Positions 1 to 10,192 of a stretch of DNA of 64,000 nt are shown one piece after another. Both the position numbers and the translations under genes were made by a program. Source of the stretch: Paramoeba atlantica (taxonomy: Eukaryota > Discosea); the NCBI GenBank assembly GCA_977017575.1, contig CDRNVI010000014.1:186001-250000 (forward strand), in the 5' to 3' direction. The notes beneath the pieces are model-generated. The model was given only the letters and a program-made list of their open reading frames with translations, was not told the origin of the DNA and searched no databases. Numbering within the stretch: position 1 is the first letter of the stretch; every line of letters begins with the position of its first letter.

Positions 1-383
1 TCATGGAAAATTTCCTTGCAGTATGGAGGTGCCGGTGATGGTACGGATGCATGTAAAAGTTTGTAAGATCCTTCTCCATCTTCATGAAACAATAGCCCTG
101 TATCACGAGCATGTGACATAAGCACTAATGCTTCAAGAAGAATAGTCCCATCAATAGGAACTCCGTACATTTCCTTAATGATGTTGCAGTTGTCGCCGTC
201 TTGCAACACTTTAGAACGACTCTCCAGCCGTTCAATGCACTTGTCGAGCAAGTACTCCTCCATGCGATCCAAAATTTCTTGTGGGGGCAAGCGGTCAGCC
301 CCATACTTCCCATTCTTCTCTTGGGCTGACAACCATAAAGTAAGCTGTACGGCTTTCTTGCGGAAAGTACCTGCCAGCACCAT
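1..383 (-). CDS. Unknown protein, partial at the window edge
   Basis: An open frame of about 127 codons starts at the ATG at 383-381 and runs off the left edge. I do not recognise the family. Its middle part (LPPQEILDRMEE... VPIDGTILLEALVL) aligns by eye with the product of the plus-strand gene at 58076-58561 (LPPKEIMDRLAE... VPLDYTILVEAVVF), so the two are paralogs. That shared block, with KLLH further on, is the main evidence that this frame is real. The start overlaps a 20-bp direct repeat (365-384 and 393-412), so an upstream extension may have been disturbed. The two paralogs lie on opposite strands and near mobile DNA, so they could be transposon passengers instead of ordinary host genes. 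Confidence 0.5.
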   Translation of the reverse strand, partial: MVLAGTFRKKAVQLTLWLSAQEKNGKYGADRLPPQEILDRMEEYLLDKCIERLESRSKVLQDGDNCNIIKEMYGVPIDGTILLEALVLMSHARDTGLLFHEDGEGSYKLLHASVPSPAPPYCKEIFH

Positions 384-412
384 TCAGTACGGAAGTACCT
401 GCCAGCACCATT
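365..412. repeat. Short direct repeat, 20 bp twice
   Basis: The sequence AAGTACCTGCCAGCACCATT occurs at 365-384 and again at 393-412, a 28-bp period. It lies across the start region of the partial minus-strand gene and looks like a recent slippage duplication. Confidence 0.85.
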
Positions 413-415
413 AGA

Positions 416-610
416 ATGGCCATCCCACTAAAAAATCTGAAAACATGGAATGAGAACGGGGCTGTTCTATCTAACGAGGTATGGGGGAAACTCTGCGCGG
501 ATATAGATTCGTACATGGTATACGGGATCGCAAGCTGCATCGAAGCTTTTCTACGGTTTGGCTTTGATCTTATTGAGCAAAGTTCACCATACGTATCATA
601 CCAGTGGTAG
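416..610 (+). CDS. Doubtful small ORF (64 aa)
   Basis: An ATG-started frame of 64 codons with a normal-looking amino-acid mix (ends with SSPYVSYQW). No relative was recognised, and it lies opposite another open minus-strand frame. It could be a small gene, a relic or chance. Nothing else coding is seen up to 1300. Confidence 0.2.
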   Translation: MAIPLKNLKTWNENGAVLSNEVWGKLCADIDSYMVYGIASCIEAFLRFGFDLIEQSSPYVSYQW

Positions 611-719
611 TGTGATATGACCATACATTATTAAAATTTACGCGCGCTAAAATTATTTTAGCGAATATTTTAGTAAAATATTCATAGTAGTATTATTCGG
701 GATTTTCTGCGATTGCCGA

Positions 720-825
720 ACTTTTCTCTTAAGTAGGTGAAACTGAAGCAAATTTCGGTTCTTTTTCAATTTTTGTCCATCAAATTTTCTGATCGTAGAA
801 AATACTTCTCCACAGATGTATTTAT
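720..825. repeat. Dispersed repeat near GTGAAACTGAAGCAAATTTC
   Basis: This roughly 100-bp block (GTGAAACTGAAGCAAATTTC, then ...TCAAATTTTCTGATCGTAGA and AATACTTCTCCACAGAT) recurs with a few differences at 37303-37390, next to the Merlin/IS1595-type transposase. A shorter form occurs at 31990-32020. It is probably a transposon terminus or subterminal piece. The rest of 620-1300 is AT-rich without a gene. Confidence 0.6.
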
Positions 826-1300
826 GATAAATACATACACGAAAAAACAGAAAAACGAATAAAAAGGACGAATAAATAAACATAAAGAATTGGTAGAAGG
901 GGAATAGATTGCGCCAGGCGAACCGAGGCGAACAGACCCCGAACCTGAATAGTTTCACCCCTCTTAATTGCAGTGGTCGTATAGCTATCGCTCTACCCTC
1001 GATTACAGAAAAAAAAGGGAACGAAATTGGTAAAAATATAGAGAGGAACACAGTACTTCCCTGGCTAAAAATAAAGGAAAATAAAAATCCAGAAAAAGAA
1101 AATTGATTTTTTCATTATCATTTTCCTTTTTCATTTTCCCTTATTTTTGATCAGGGTAGAGAAAATATGAAGTAATGGCAAATAAATAATTTTTTAAAAA
1201 TCGTTTCCTCTATTGTATTTTAAGAGTTTGGGGCCTATACTAGATTTCTACGCCGTGTCCTATCATCTTCCAAAGGGGGAGATTCACTTCCCTGAAGTAT

Positions 1301-1316
1301 AAAGGGGGGTGACAGT
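1301..1316. repeat. Solitary TIR end of the TA/C-run class
   Basis: GGGGGGTGACAGTA reads on the other strand as TACTGTCACCCCCC, the terminal signature of the TIR elements elsewhere in the window. No matching left end was found upstream, so this is an orphan or truncated terminus. It lies just before the LINE relic. Confidence 0.5.
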
Positions 1317-1341
1317 AAATATTAAGAATTAATATCGCCTT

Positions 1342-2614
1342 TTGAGTGAGAGCAAGGATATGGAAAAGGCTCGAAGAATTTTGCCGCACAGAGGGATCCG
1401 GTCCAGATTCGGCCATGGCCGTAGCTTTCATTCACCGGATGCCACTGACCCCCTCGACAAGGTTGGGGCACGCAAGAAGCATGCAGACAATCTTGAACCT
1501 GGGGGGCACGGATTCCATTCCACTAAAGCTGTTTGCAAAAGCCCTGCAAGCTAAAGAGGCGCTCAAACCAATTCGACAAATGACTCCAATCACACCTTGG
1601 CAACTGCACAAACTAAGACTGCCGATCAAAAAAGGTGGCTTAGGCCTAACCGCTTGTCACGAGACACGTACTGCCGCGTACCACAACTCCAGATTTATGG
1701 TTTTCGAGCGCAAAAATTCTAGTTCTGCTCAAACCAGCTCATCTGGAAATGAAAATGCGACAAATATTCCATCCGATGAAGAAAGCACAACAGCCTCAAT
1801 GATGCATCAAAAAAAGTTCGAACTCCTTTTGAAGGATCCGGAGATAGGACCGATAATAGAGGCAACCTCATTCAAAGGGAATTCAGATTGGCTTACATCG
1901 AATGCGCGGTATGCACCTGCGTCCCATTACGAATTAACGATCATGGCAAGATTTGGAGCAGCGCATCCTAAGTTACTAAAGAATGTACAGCGCTCTGGGT
2001 GTCAGACTGTGTGTGATTCGAAAAGCATACTAACCCACATTTCAGGCTGATAGCAAACGATGCACGGGATTGAACGTAACTTCCAAGCACAATGCAATGG
2101 TTCGTCTTCTTTACGACTTACTGTATGTATTAAAGCAGGAATCCCCTGTGAGAAGGAACCGCGTTCGGTCAGTACTTGGGCATGCCTAACCTGCCGGAAC
2201 GTCATTGACTTTTCCAATCACCACTGTCATCATAAGGTCTGCGGGGGGAAAAATCTTCATCGATCAGGCCCCGATCTCGTTATCTACTGGAACACTGGGC
2301 CGATTTTCCATGACCTGACCATCATTCATGAAATGGCTGCAACGAACCGCACGCAAAAGTATCCGAATTTGTTACGAAACGCCATTCAACGTAAAATGGA
2401 GACCTACGTACAATCAGGCATGTTCCACACCGATGTATTTCATTGTCTTCAGTATTAGTCGGAGGAGCACTACATGAAAACACAAGACAATTAATTCGAG
2501 CGCTAGCCGATCCCTCTCAGATGGATGGTCAAGTGGGATCGTCAATGCCCTTCAATGCGCTATTATTTTCCAAAACTCTCAGATTCGACAACATCGAATC
2601 TCGCTTTCTGTGAT
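1342..2614 (+). pseudogene. LINE relic with restriction-like endonuclease
   Basis: Coding remains of the 3' half of a non-LTR retrotransposon are spread over three frames. Frame 1 (1346-2050) contains LPIKKGGLGLTACHETRTAA, typical of the region after the reverse transcriptase in R2/CRE/NeSL-like LINEs. Frame 2 (2060-2458) contains RSGPDLVIYWNTGPIFHDLT, which fits the PD-x12-D restriction-like endonuclease motif. A third frame continues to a stop near 2614 (GGALHENTRQLIRALADPS). No reverse-transcriptase catalytic motifs are seen, so the 5' half is missing. It differs from the LINE at 26610-30191 and represents a second lineage. It has frameshifts near 2050 and 2450 and is not functional. Confidence 0.75.
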
Positions 2615-2921
2615 GACACCCAAAACTCATACAAATACCTGCATTCATTTCCATCACATTTATCTGTACTGGTACAAGTATCATCTACACGTATCTTTTT
2701 TCGGAGGTGTTACCTTTCGTATCCCTTACCTAGAATCCTTGAGTCGTAACCCCACGTTACTTTTAAACGACAGTAATACAAACAAAGGCACTATTTTACG
2801 TAATTCTATCAACATGCATGTCCTTTTACCCCAAAAACTACACCGCCCAATTGCGACGACTTTCACACTCCTTAATTCGTGCTCCCGTCTCCCCAACCCG
2901 CATCCCCTTCCCACCCCACCC

Positions 2922-5900
2922 CTACCCCGCCATCCCCACCGGCAGGTTATACACCTCAATCAGAAACCTCCCCACCGCCCTCCCCCACGCTTTCTGCTCC
3001 ACCCCCCCTTCCCGAATCTGCGTCTCCACAAACTCCCGCAGCGTGCCCCCCGTAGCCCCCGCGGCCACCCCCCACACCCCCACCAGGAACCCCTTTATCC
3101 CGGACAGTGTGGCCTCCTCATTCCCGCACCTCCCCAGGAACCGTAGGGTCTCGAGGAAGAGCTTCGGCTCCACCAGCACCGGCCCCGGGTCGTGTCGCGC
3201 GAGTTGGACCAACCCGAGGAAGGCGTCACGCTGGGCCTCGGTGGTGTCCAGCGTGGTGGTCGCTGTGTGGGGAGTGCGACTACGAGTACGGCTACGGATC
3301 GCGCGGCAGCACACGGGGAAGAGTGTGGGGAAGGCGTTGAGGAGGGGGGGGGGAGGGGGGGAGGTTCCCGAGACGGGCCCAGGCGAGGGCGGCGCTGTCA
3401 CGGAGGGCCCGGGGGTGGGAGGGGTGGGAGAGGGTGTGCTGGAGAGAGAGGGCGAGGGGGGAGAGGGGGGAGAGGGAGGGGGGAGGGGTCGTGGGGTTGT
3501 TGTGGTTGTTGTTGTGGGTGGTGGTGGTGGTGGTGGTGGTCGGGAGAGGAGAAGGATTCGAAGTTGTGTGGGCGAATTGGGCGAAAGAAACCGCAAGGTG
3601 GGTAGCGGAGCGGTAAGCGGTCTCGGAGAGGGGGAGGGTGGGGTGGGTGGTGGGTGGGTTGTTGGGCTCGGAGGGGGGTGGGAGAAGGAGGTTTTTGCAT
3701 AAGGCTTCGTAGACAAGCTCTCGGTTGGTGAAACCCTCTGGGGGGTGGGAAAAGAGGTTGGGGAAGGTGTGTAACAAGGCCTCGAAGGAATCAAGGCCTT
3801 GTGCTCGAAGGGGACCGCTTAAGGGATCGCACGCACAGAGGTGGAGAAGTCGTAGCAACGTACTGCTGTGGGTGGTATTTTCAAGGACAATGGCGGATAC
3901 GACCTGGGGCAGCACTGTGGTGAGCGCATCAAGCATTTTCCCCATGCTAATTAAAATGTACTCCTCTTCGGGTTCTTCCTTAGCTACAATCGATTGCTGT
4001 CTTACGTGGAGGTTATGGGAAAACAGAGGCAAGAGCCTGCTAAGGACAGACTTTCCAAAGCTGACTAGGGAAGGAGCTATTTCCTCGCTTGCGCTAGAAG
4101 GTTGGTACCACCGGAAAAGGACAGCCAAGGTAGCAAGGAGGTCCCCAAGAAGAGGAGAAGTGTCTTGAATAGCAGCAAATTGGTGATAAAGAAGGGCGCA
4201 CAGGTCTTTGTACACGGTGATTGGGCACAATTCTAGCACGGTACAACGACTACACAGACTTCCAATTAGCTGTAGTAGAATTACCTGGTTCTTGTTTTGG
4301 TACAATGTAAAGAGTCGGGGCAATATAGGAAGCAAATTTGTTATTAGATTCTGCTCCAAAGAATCAGCGGAGACCTCTTCGAGTAGGATTTGAAGCGTTG
4401 CAAGCGCAGACTCTTGAACTGTTTTGCTCTCCGCCAGGAGGCATGGGAAGAGAACGGAGAGAAGCACCGAGAGCGAATCCATCCCAACTGTGCGCCATAG
4501 ATCGGCGTGCTCTGGTTGCGTAAAATAAGACGCGTATTGTCCTATGGTCCAGAAGCATGTACTGCGTAGTAGTGGGTGCGTGACAGAGGTGTCAGCCACA
4601 GTCGAAATTACGGACTGGAGCAATGTCGGAAGCTGAGACTCCAGCATACTGGCCAGCCCTTCTGCGACAGCCCCAAGGGCCAACACTGCTCCTTCCCGCA
4701 GTCTCCACCCTGCGTGTTCAGCAGGAATGCATTCAAGGGGAGTGCTCAACAGAGTTGACAGACAAGGAAGGAGCACAGGGAGTAATTCTTCTCCATACAT
4801 CGAGGCACATTCCTCCAAAGCGAGTGCGGCGCACTGACGCAAATTCCAGTCAGGGACGTTGTCACTATCATCGTCGTCCTCAGATTCGTCTTCTCCCAAG
4901 TGTTCTTCCTCCTTGATACTTCGTCCCTGAGCGTTAGCCCCAGACGTCTTCTTACCACCTTTGTGTGTTTCAGCATCCGGAACCTGAGTGTGGTCTTTTG
5001 TACTCATGCGCATCGAGACGTCCTCTGTTGAATAGACCATGCACAGCAGAAGCACGGGAACGATTTCCGGAAGCTTTGAATGTAAAAGCTCCGTTCCTAA
5101 ATGACACGCAAGTAGGGCATTCCATAGCTCACAGGCCTCCAGTGCAATGCCCTCGGAAGTACTGTACGATGGCGCAGAGGTAATACTTGTTGAGGTAACC
5201 TGCGACGTTGGCAAAATTTGACAAAAATATGGTATGAATTGAGCCAAGTGCTTTCGCAGCTGTAGAAGAACGAACTCCATTAAAGCAGGCAAGGAGGATA
5301 GAAACTGGGCACCGGGATACCGCACAAGTAGCACAAAAATCGTACAGGCAGACTTGGTAAAGTCAGTCCAAGGAATAGTCTTTTCGGGTGAAGTGATGTC
5401 TGACACAGAGAGAAGCTGTATAAGTGACTGAAAGATTTGGTCGCTGTACAGTCTCAATCTATCCCGAATTATCTGGGTTTCAGTAGAGAGACCTTGGACG
5501 CTTCTTTCCGCTGCGTCTTGAGCACAACTAAGAAGAGCGACTAAAGAATGTAAAGCAATTAAGGTTTCATCCGTTCGGTTCTGTACCAAAATACACAACA
5601 AAGAGACTGCTTCATCTGCTTTTGAATGAAGTATCACGGCATAACCGAAATCTTCGCAGAGTTTTTGTAGCATAAGTACGTAGCCTGTCTTCAGGTCCAC
5701 ATTCTGCGATAAAAGCGCGTCAAGGATCTGATTCAGTACTTCTGAAAACATGATCCCGGTTGTCGCAGGCCCTTGCTGCATACTATGTTCATTGTCGAGT
5801 AAAGTCGAAAGGATGGAGCTCGTACATTTTTGAATACCCAACGAATTGCTGTTGAGTTGCTCGAGTATAACAGGAAGAAGTGTTCGACTATTAGATAATT

Positions 5901-6171
5901 TTTTTCTTTTTCGTAGCAGGACTTTTATTGCGTACCCAGCATAGAGCTGTGTTTGTTCATAATTCCCGCTAGTTATGGATCTCTCAAGTTCCGCTACGGC
6001 CTCTGGTTCAGTCGCTCGAAATAGGGATACTAGTGTGTCCAATACGTCGCAAGCTGGATCCTGATAAAGCTTTTCCAGTCGTGCAATACTTTCTAGATGC
6101 TGCGCGGAGGCTGCGCTCGCCTGATGGAGGAGTTTAATTAGCTCCTGCAACCTAGATCTCGATTCCTGCAT
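2922..6171 (-). CDS. TNPO1: Transportin-1 / karyopherin-beta2 (frame break in a C-run)
   Basis: HEAT-repeat nuclear import receptor, which in known relatives carries PY-NLS cargo through the nuclear pore and releases it on binding RanGTP. The ATG at 6171 opens a 959-codon frame of helical repeats. The diagnostic acidic loop (GEDESEDDDDSDNVPDWNLR) lies near residues 420-440 and is followed by the conserved repeat with LREGAVLALGAVAEGL. The expected C-terminus (EAQRDAFLGLVQLARHDPG ... GIKGFLVGVWGV) is present but in another frame that ends at 2922. The shift falls in the G-runs at about 3340-3365 and may be a homopolymer sequencing error or a real lesion. A Thr/Asn/His/Pro/Ser-rich insert near residues 870-910 is absent from typical family members. 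With the shift bridged the length would be about 1080 residues, against about 890 in animals. The AT-rich upstream region (6172-6361) shows no clear signal. Confidence 0.9.
3340..3540 (+). repeat. G-rich low-complexity tract with quadruplex potential
   Basis: The plus strand carries many runs of 3-8 G separated by 1-4 bases, followed by a GTT/GGT microsatellite (3495-3540). It encodes the Pro/Ser/Thr/Asn-rich insert of transportin on the other strand. Four or more G-runs within 30 bases recur along it, enough to form G-quadruplexes. Confidence 0.8.
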
Positions 6172-6414
6172 GTGTTAACTAAATATGCATGTATAGTAAG
6201 TACTAGTATTCTTATAAAACTTTACATGTTAATTCTTCTTCTATAAAGTTTATAGTAATATATACAATATGTGTATAAACTTATGCATTACATGTACATG
6301 TAAAAATAATCTAAAATATATTTAAGTTAGTATGTATATTATAAATAGTAATTATATTTTAAACCGCCGTCCGGGTTATACCTAGGGACACCTATTGTAC
6401 CTCCTAAGTATAAT

Positions 6415-6534
6415 TTTCTTTTTTAGGCTCTTCGTTAAACGCGGTAGTTGTTTTCAACTTAGAAGTCACGCATGCTGCGCCCTTCGCGTTGAAAACTACC
6501 ACCGCGTTTAACGAAGAGCCTAAAAAAGAAAAAA
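6415..6534. repeat. Fold-back MITE (hairpin)
   Basis: Two arms of about 43 bp are near-perfect reverse complements: the left contains AGGCTCTTCGTTAAACGCGG, the right CCGCGTTTAACGAAGAGCCT. They surround a roughly 30-bp loop. A partial relative of the arm (CTTCGTTAAACGCGGAGGTA) lies at 11897-11916. Confidence 0.85.
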
Positions 6535-6540
6535 TGGAAA

Positions 6541-7080
6541 GCTAAAGAAAACACAAAGATTATAGCCAAAATTAGCCGATTTTCAGGTAAAAATGGGGTG
6601 ATTTTTGCCTACATTTGCTCTCAGAGCAGTAAATCCGATATTTGCCTGTGAGAAATCACTCGTAGGCGTGAATAAAAGCCTACTGAACGTATTGGGTAGA
6701 GAATGCGACTCCAACCACACCATTCTTTTGACATAAAAAGACCCCTTTAGGTCCGAAAATTACTTTTTCGCACTTTTTGGTCAAAAATGGGCCATTTTGG
6801 GAGGCGTGCCACGGCTAGAAGGGGTATCTGGCGAAAACGACGGTGTAGAAGGTTAGTATAGGTCCCAAACTCTCAAAATACAATAGGGAAAAAATGTTGA
6901 AAAAATATCTTTTTTACCATTTTTTTCGCCAATTTGAAATTTTTTTTTCCGAAAAAATCCGAACTTGGCGGACCCGTCCTGCGGATACGCGGGGGAGTCA
7001 CCCCCGGGTAGGGGGGTGGAAAATACGCGCCAAGACCCCGGCTACCGCTTCTGCGGGTTTTTTTTCGAAAAAAAACAGAA
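6541..7080 (+). repeat. Dispersed repeat R1, copy 1
   Basis: About 540 bp that recurs at 60890-61440 in the same orientation. Shared landmarks are ATTATAGCCAAAA, AAATCACTCGTAGGC, CGTATTGGGTAGAGAA, GACTCCAACCACACC and a GC-rich block with CACCCCCGGGTAGGGGGGTG. No shared reading frame was found, so it is probably part of a non-autonomous element. The GC-rich core could form stable stems. Confidence 0.75.
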
Positions 7081-7800
7081 GGGTCTGAGAAAACAGGAAG
7101 GGTCTGAAATTTGTATAACTTGGCCCATTTTGGAAACAGGATTTGAGAAAACAGGAAGGGTCTGAAATTTGTATAACTTGGCCCATTTTGGAAAGTTATA
7201 GCGCATTCAAGAGCTCTCGAACAGGGCTCATGAACGTGCAGGCACGGAATCTGCGTTATTTGGATTTTCGAATGCACATAGAACACTTTGTTTTTTGGTA
7301 GACAAAATCTTGTATTTTTCACAATTTTTCTGATTTCCCCCTGATTTATGCCACAAAGACGGGATTACGGACGATCGCCCTAACATAAACACTCCGAAAG
7401 GTTTACTTCTTCGCCTGGACACGTAAAAACATGCTGGTGCATGCTCTTTGCTGTCGACTACGAAGCAACACAATCTTTTCCCTCACTGCGCGTAAATTTC
7501 AATGTTGCGTGAATTTCAATTTTAATGAGGAGAACTTACCAAGAAATCAGATTGATATTGTCAAGAGTTTTGACCAGTTGGGGTATAATAACCACGAAAA
7601 TACATGTATTCGTAGCATTTCCTATTCTTTTATCCCTGAAGCCCCAGAAAATAAACTTACCCCCCCACTCGCACGCGTTTCCCCAGGCGTCCCCAGGCGC
7701 AAGAGGGAAAGTTGCCAATGGATCATAACATGTTGTGGGCAATATGAAAAAAACGCGCCGCGCAGTGCGATTTTTTTTTTACCCTTTTTGCAAAGCAAAG

Positions 7801-7905
7801 TTATTATACCTAGGGATACTTATTATACCTAGGGATACTTATTATACCTAGGGACACTTATTATACCTAGGGACACTTATTATACCTAGGGACACTTATT
7901 ATACC
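7801..7905. repeat. Tandem 19-bp iteron array
   Basis: Five head-to-tail units of TTATTATACCTAGGGAYAC plus a degenerate sixth. They lie just inside the right end of the element at 6362-7937 and are probable transposase-binding iterons. Confidence 0.85.
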
Positions 7906-8039
7906 TCCTAGGTAGTCTAATAACCCGGACGGTGGTTTATTACATTCCGTCTCCATGATATGCTAGTAGCAGTAGTAAGAGCTCCTTGTCCTCACCCCTT
8001 GTCACCGTGCCGTACCATCAACCCTTGATATCACTCCTG

Positions 8040-8140
8040 TCAGCACCCTCGTTAGTACTGGTTCATGAACCATTTCATGAAAACAGTGGCTCATGAAATG
8101 GTTCATGAAGTGGTTCATTGGTTCATGAACCACCAAGGTA
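8040..8140. repeat. GGTTCA palindromic cluster
   Basis: Repeated TGGTTCATGAA motifs, several forming the palindrome GGTTCATGAACC, followed by AAGGTATGAGTTATGG. A similar cluster (TGGTTCA repeats, then AAGGTATGGTTTACGG) lies at 52540-52610, so this is a repeated module, perhaps a regulatory or terminal part of an element. From 8140 to 8590 no gene is seen. Confidence 0.6.
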
Positions 8141-8590
8141 TGAGTTATGGGCCGTCCATCCTTACCCTTGTCAATTTCCTATCAAAAACGAAGAAGAAAG
8201 GTAACTTTCCGGTCTATGGAATCCTTTAATCCTGCTTAAAGCCCGGGACTCACATGTACGTGGGAAATGGTGATGGAAGGATGTGCCTATGAACCGTTGC
8301 AATCTTCACTTTATTGAGGGAGATACTACTCCCTCGCTACCGTAGGTTAATTCGTCGTGCCCGATTTGTGGCCCGATTTCGTGTCAGGTGAGTTTTCCAA
8401 AAAAATAGTCACAAAGACGTAAGAATTCAGATTGGTCCCCCCTGCCCCTACCGTCGGTCTTCGAACATTACTCTCAAGTTTATTGCCGGGGCTCTACAAA
8501 ATCCTTAACGGACATCACCCCTATTCTTGAGAAGGCTGCGAGTCTCTGGGGAAATGGTGACACGGAAAAGGGGTATATCACATAAAGAAG

Positions 8591-9455
8591 GTGATAGGGG
8601 CTCTTCAGGAAGGCGAATTTACCACATCATGTGTCGCAGATAATGTTATTCTCGCTCTACGTGACGAATGGGCAGCGCTAGAAGGCATCCCGCCAAAAAA
8701 CAGCTCCAAGGACCAAGCGGAAGAGCCCGCCCCTTCAGCTCAAAATGGCGTTCTTCGGGGGATAAAAGATGTGCATGAAGCATTCCGGCTGCTAATTGGA
8801 TCACCCAGTGACCCTCGCTGTGGCGCTCTTCTACGTCACTGTCTGTCCATCAAAGGACCGTCCACGGAACCGTGGCTTACAAGTAGTGTCTTTGTCTTTG
8901 TGCGAAGCCTAGTGGGGACAGATCCCGACAAGGCGATGTGCGCACAGACGATGGCCGATTTGACGCCCGAGGAAACTATACCCATGAGTCACGTGGAACA
9001 GATACGCCTAACGTATTGGTCCCTGCTTTGCAAACTAGGCGCAGCACTGTATTCAAAAAGACTCGCTACCCAGGGGACAAGAGTGGACCATGGGTCTATT
9101 GAAGAGATGTTGTTGCGTCGGCCGACAAGTCACGTCGGCCGACAAGTGTATCGTGTCGATGTTGTCTCAGCATATGAAAGCGGTACTTCAGCTTGATCAA
9201 AGTTCAAATGGAAGTGGGTTGCGTGACACTCGCGATTTCTTAGATTCAGCTGCCAAATTTCAAAAGCGAGCGTTTTCTAAACCCTGGTATCATCCTAGCG
9301 CCCCACCGGGTCACTGTCGACACTGTGGACTACGTGGACACACCGCCCGCGACTGCAGCCGGCCATCCTTAAGAGTACGGCTAGATAAGAGTATGTCAAT
9401 CGCTTTCGGGCACCAAAGTGAACTCTTGACGCATTTGAAACCGCGTCACAAGTAA
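8591..9455 (+). pseudogene. Gag-like zinc-knuckle relic (retroelement fossil)
   Basis: Coding remains of a protein with a Gag-like helical region (VHEAFRLLIGSP... LRHCLSIKG) and, toward its end, one CCHC zinc knuckle (CRHCGLRGHTARDC). Such knuckles bind nucleic acid in retroelement Gag proteins. It is broken, with about one or more breaks. No pol region, integrase or long terminal repeats were recognised nearby, so family and age cannot be fixed. A LINE first-ORF origin is also possible. Confidence 0.5.
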
Positions 9456-9571
9456 AAATAATTGTCAAGGATGATCATAAATTATACGGGGCTAGCGATA
9501 TAATATCGTGGGATACGCCTCTACTTCGTTGACGGGTCAAGCAATTGGATGCCACTTCGTTGACAATGCAC

Positions 9572-10156
9572 CCGACTGTCAACGAAGTGGCTGTCATTTG
9601 GTTGACCCGTCAACGAGTGTGAATTTTCTGCTCAGGAAACGCAACCATGAAAAATTTTCGATGAGAGTCATCGAAGCGTTTTTGACCGATTATATGAGAG
9701 ATTTTCAGAAATTTAATTTTCACCCAACCCTAACAGCTCCCCAATTCCGCGTTTCCAAAACAGATCCTAGGGGTCCTTGTTGTTGTTGGGCTCCTCAATC
9801 GTCGCTACGGTACAAAGGCAGAAGGATCCGCCTTCTGCTTTTTCCCTTACTCCTCCTCCTCGCTCTATGGTTTTGCAGATCACGAACGTCGCAGATCCCA
9901 GGTTCCCCAGCGAGCCCTTATCTTTCCCTCCTCCCAGTTCCGTAGTTTCAAAGCAGATCCCAGGGCTCCTTACAGATTCCCATGCGAGGAAGTCGTCGTC
10001 TCTAGGGCAAAAAGGCAGAAAGCTCCGCCTTCTTTTTTTTCCTTGCTCCTCCTCCCTCTAAGGTCTCGCAGATCACGAATGTAACAGGTCTTAGCGTTGA
10101 TCAAATCACACTCGTTGACGGGTCAACCAAATGGCGGCCACTTCGTTGACAGTCGG
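9572..10156. mobile_element. MITE with 50-bp TIRs and extra end copy
   Basis: The left TIR (9572-9622, starting CCGACTGTCAACGAAGTGGC) is the near-perfect reverse complement of 10105-10156. A third, diverged copy of the right-type end lies immediately left, at 9522-9568, giving a palindromic left border. The interior is C/T-rich without a convincing gene. Target duplication is unclear. Confidence 0.75.
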
Positions 10157-10192
10157 ATACACTGTCTTAATAAGAGGGGTATTACAAACGTT

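Larger units (their letters stand above)
6362..7937. mobile_element. Non-autonomous TIR element with 19-bp iterons
   Basis: The ends are inverted copies of AACCRCCGTCCGGGTTAT and are flanked by TA on both sides (6360-6361 and 7938-7939). Next to the right end is an array of TTATTATACCTAGGGAYAC, and one related unit lies inside the left end (6374-6413). The interior holds a hairpin element (6415-6534), a dispersed repeat (6541-7080) and a 50-bp duplication (7087-7136 and 7145-7194). No transposase frame is present, so it must be moved in trans. The TA target suggests the Tc1/mariner-pogo group. Confidence 0.8.

Noticed and set aside
2818-3702. Long plus-strand open frames opposite the transportin 3' end
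   Set aside because: They encode Gly/Arg/Glu low complexity and are shadows of the GC-rich minus-strand coding sequence.
7801-7905. Possible telomere-like or CRISPR-like tandem array
   Set aside because: The units are contiguous 19-mers located exactly inside a TIR element end, so they are transposon iterons.
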